From: Acidobacteriota bacterium
GTDB lineage: Bacteria > Acidobacteriota > Terriglobia > Bryobacterales > Bryobacteraceae
Reading direction: 5' to 3'
NCBI GenBank assembly: GCA_947505565.1
Contig: CANNLB010000245.1
Span: 1-5,576 of the forward strand
Length of the DNA stretch: 5,576 bases
Part shown: positions 5,448 to 5,576 of the stretch, piece after piece
Layout: each line of letters opens with the position of its first letter
Position numbering within the stretch: the first letter of the stretch is position 1
Made by a program: the position numbers and the translations under genes
Notes under the pieces: model-generated
What the model saw: the letters and a program-made list of their open reading frames with translations, nothing else
Databases searched by the model: none
What the model was told of the DNA's origin: nothing

Positions 5448-5576
5448 CTAGCGAAGCCCATCCCGCGTCGCCCGCATCGCCTGCGCCAACAAATAAACGT
5501 CCGCCGAATAGTACAACCGATCAACCCCCATCTCCCGCCACCGGTCCGCCGCCTCCCCGCTATTCGCAAACGCGCT
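5448..5576 (-). CDS. C-terminal end of a probable HpcH/HpaI aldolase/citrate lyase family protein, truncated by window edge
   Basis: Only the last 42 codons are visible, reading leftward from base 5576 to a TAG at 5448-5450. The fragment contains EAADRWREMGVDRLYYSADV followed by YLLAQAMRATRDGLR. The arrangement of an (A)xxWxxxG(V/F) helix, a strand, SxDxxLL and a final helix is how HpcH/HpaI-type aldolases end. There, the enzyme closes its TIM barrel after the G-x-x-x-(Y/F)-x-x-x-S-D strand. The fragment has normal G/C-rich codon use and no frame breaks. These enzymes split or form 2-oxo-4-hydroxy acids using a divalent metal. Its catalytic residues lie beyond the window. It is a distinct gene from the DUF6986 aldolase at 2297-3208. 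Another TIM-barrel family with a similar end cannot be excluded. Confidence 0.6.
   Translation of the reverse strand, partial: SAFANSGEAADRWREMGVDRLYYSADVYLLAQAMRATRDGLR

Noticed and set aside
5231..5569. A 112-codon minus-strand frame at the right edge
   Set aside because: The translation is Arg/Gly-rich and shadow-like. Another minus-strand frame (5448-5576) over the same bases gives a convincing aldolase C terminus.

Overview
The window is GC-rich (sampled coding lines about 63 to 72% G+C) with compact gene packing, strong G/C preference at third codon positions and few Shine-Dalgarno sequences. Its protein families are a periplasmic-type S9 peptidase, an exported M20 amidohydrolase, a bacterial deoxyhypusine synthase-like protein and aldolases of the HpcH/HpaI/CitE superfamily. 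This fits a soil-type Acidobacteriota, perhaps Bryobacterales/Solibacter-like, but that is inferred from general character. There is no rRNA, tRNA or phylogenetic marker in the window.

Layout. Positions 1-3208 (+) hold a run of three tightly spaced genes. First is the C-terminal part of a prolyl-oligopeptidase-family S9 serine peptidase, cut by the left edge. After an 8-nt gap comes a complete bacterial deoxyhypusine synthase-like (DHSL) protein. A DUF6986-type aldolase follows, joined by an ATGA stop/start overlap. The last two are almost certainly translated together. Positions 3190-4581 (-) hold a secreted M20-family amidohydrolase of the AbgB type, whose 3' end overlaps the aldolase 3' end by 19 bp. 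From about 4600 to 5240 base composition falls to about 43 to 50% G+C in sampled lines. This stretch carries one small two-helix membrane protein (reading frame open 4708-5163) without a convincing start codon. From 5164 to 5447 there is mostly non-coding DNA. It contains an imperfect palindrome, a clean 7-bp hairpin, and a 26-codon ORF with a good Shine-Dalgarno whose sequence recalls a piece of a D-2-hydroxyacid dehydrogenase. At the right edge (5448-5576, -) is the C-terminal end of a probable HpcH/HpaI aldolase.

How it works together. The DHSL-aldolase pair is the one real functional unit suggested by gene structure. DHSL belongs to the NAD-dependent aminobutyl-transferase fold and DUF6986 to the metal-dependent lyases acting on 2-oxo or acyl substrates. 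No known pathway joins them, so a joint role is an open question. The S9 peptidase and the M20 enzyme look like independent scavenging hydrolases for peptides and N-acyl or aminobenzoyl-type amides. The low-GC stretch with the palindrome behind it looks like acquired or decaying DNA between core genes.
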